Origin: CAZJYT01 sp964550325
GTDB taxonomy: Bacteria; Patescibacteriota; Minisyncoccia; Minisyncoccales; CAZJYT01
NCBI GenBank assembly: GCA_964550325.1
Contig: CAZJYT010000012.1
Location: 1-22,014, forward strand
Reading direction: 5' to 3'
Length of the DNA: 22,014 nucleotides
The position numbers were made by a program, and so were the translations under genes. A model generated the notes under the pieces. That model was not told where the DNA came from. It saw nothing but the letters and a program-made list of their open reading frames with translations, and did no database searches. This document shows positions 21,631 to 22,014 of the stretch, piece after piece; the stretch's first letter is position 1, and each line of letters starts with the position of its first letter.

Positions 21631-21691
21631 AACTATTAACAAGTTGCAGTAATTTCTCCACTAATTCGTTACCGAATTGGTTATTAAATAC
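21631..21691 (-). repeat. Core-less remnant of the structured repeat (copy 3, inverted)
   Basis: Read on the minus strand, 21691 downward gives GTATTTAATAACCAATTC and continues into GGTAACGAATTAG, matching the left outer arm of copy 2 (13054-13084) with only about three differences. It then passes straight into GAGAAATTACTGC...GTTAAT, which resembles the right outer arm after the core (13246-13270) at roughly two thirds of positions. The whole ~165-bp GC-rich core is missing. It lies between the membrane protein gene and leuB. Confidence 0.65.
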
Positions 21692-21697
21692 CCATAA

Positions 21698-22014
21698 TTA
21701 AATTCTCTTTAAAATTTTTAAAACCAAAAAGGCTATCACCCCTCCAGAGAGAGCAGTAAAAAGTTGGGGCCAGCTCATCATCAAGGCAATTTTTTGTAAA
21801 AGTTCCTTTTTAAAAAAGATATCAAACAAAAATGCACTCGTAAAAGAGAGAAAAAGGAATTTTAGAAAACTGCTTAAAAAAATTCCCAACCAAAAGTTTT
21901 TTTCTTTTAATTTAGAAAAGACAATTACCAAGATAGCATTCCCCACCATTATAAAAGGAACCATAGGAGCTAAAATTAAAGGTAAGAGACCTACCGAAAG
22001 AGCAATTAAACTTG
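21698..22014 (-). CDS. Small polytopic membrane protein, 5' end outside the window
   Basis: The reading frame is open from the window edge (22014) through LIALSVGLLPLILAPMVPFI to a stop at 21698, so the visible 104 codons are the C-terminal part; the Met at 21964 is internal in appearance. There are four hydrophobic segments: about residues 2-31 of the visible part, WLGIFLSSFLKFLFLSFTSAF, LLQKIALMMSWPQLFTAL and the last GGVIAFLVLKIL. The pattern (small membrane protein with GNAILVIVF and a tryptophan-proline turn) resembles substrate-binding S components of ECF transporters, but I cannot assign a substrate. It may head the long minus-strand operon; the repeat remnant separates it from leuB. 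Confidence 0.75.
   Translation of the reverse strand, partial: SLIALSVGLLPLILAPMVPFIMVGNAILVIVFSKLKEKNFWLGIFLSSFLKFLFLSFTSAFLFDIFFKKELLQKIALMMSWPQLFTALSGGVIAFLVLKILKRI

Overview
The window is AT-rich bacterial DNA with tightly packed genes, 1-5 nt gaps or short overlaps, and very few recognisable Shine-Dalgarno sequences. Three gene features point to a candidate-phyla-radiation (Patescibacteria, probably Parcubacteria-like) genome: a MurE-like ligase without its N-terminal domain, a HUMPS-type decarboxylase with archaeal-like sequence, and an HtpX protease with an EF-hand-like loop. Heptamer and 10-mer repeats and REP-like palindromes also fit. This placement is inferred from gene style; there is no rRNA or other direct taxonomic marker in the window.

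Layout. Positions 1-3050 hold a partial tRNA-Ala(TGC), htpX, copy 1 of a structured repeat, tRNA-Leu(TAG), a GNAT acetyltransferase and a HUMPS (hexulose-6-phosphate synthase-like) decarboxylase. Positions 3077-6690 hold a slipin followed by an accessory stretch: a RelE/ParE-type toxin-antitoxin pair, an unknown charged protein with nuclease-like residues, an AbiEii-type nucleotidyltransferase with a small partner, and several palindromes. Positions 6751-9459 form a minus-strand operon: homoserine dehydrogenase-like protein, MurE-like ligase, archease. A 411-nt repeat-rich intergenic region separates it from plus-strand uvrB-rpsT, which converge on holA. Copy 2 of the structured repeat sits between holA and mutM.

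From the right end down to mutM, ten genes run on the minus strand, mostly with gaps of 1-40 nt: a membrane protein running off the window, leuB, a DUF429 protein, a stand-alone PolA-type 5'-3' exonuclease, a membrane dCache-like/HAMP/coiled-coil sensor without a kinase, a FIST-domain sensor, a soluble PAS histidine kinase, two single-domain response regulators and mutM. The five signalling genes look like one pathway split over separate polypeptides, flanked on both sides by DNA-repair genes.

The most unusual item is the structured repeat. Two copies of about 220 bp, 11.7 kb apart, share perfect 23-bp inverted arms. The arms differ between copies at one base pair, and that difference is compensatory (A-T in one copy, G-C in the other). 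Two conserved internal stems lie inside. A third, inverted site upstream of leuB keeps only the outer arms and lacks the GC-rich core. I cannot assign the element to a known RNA or MITE family.
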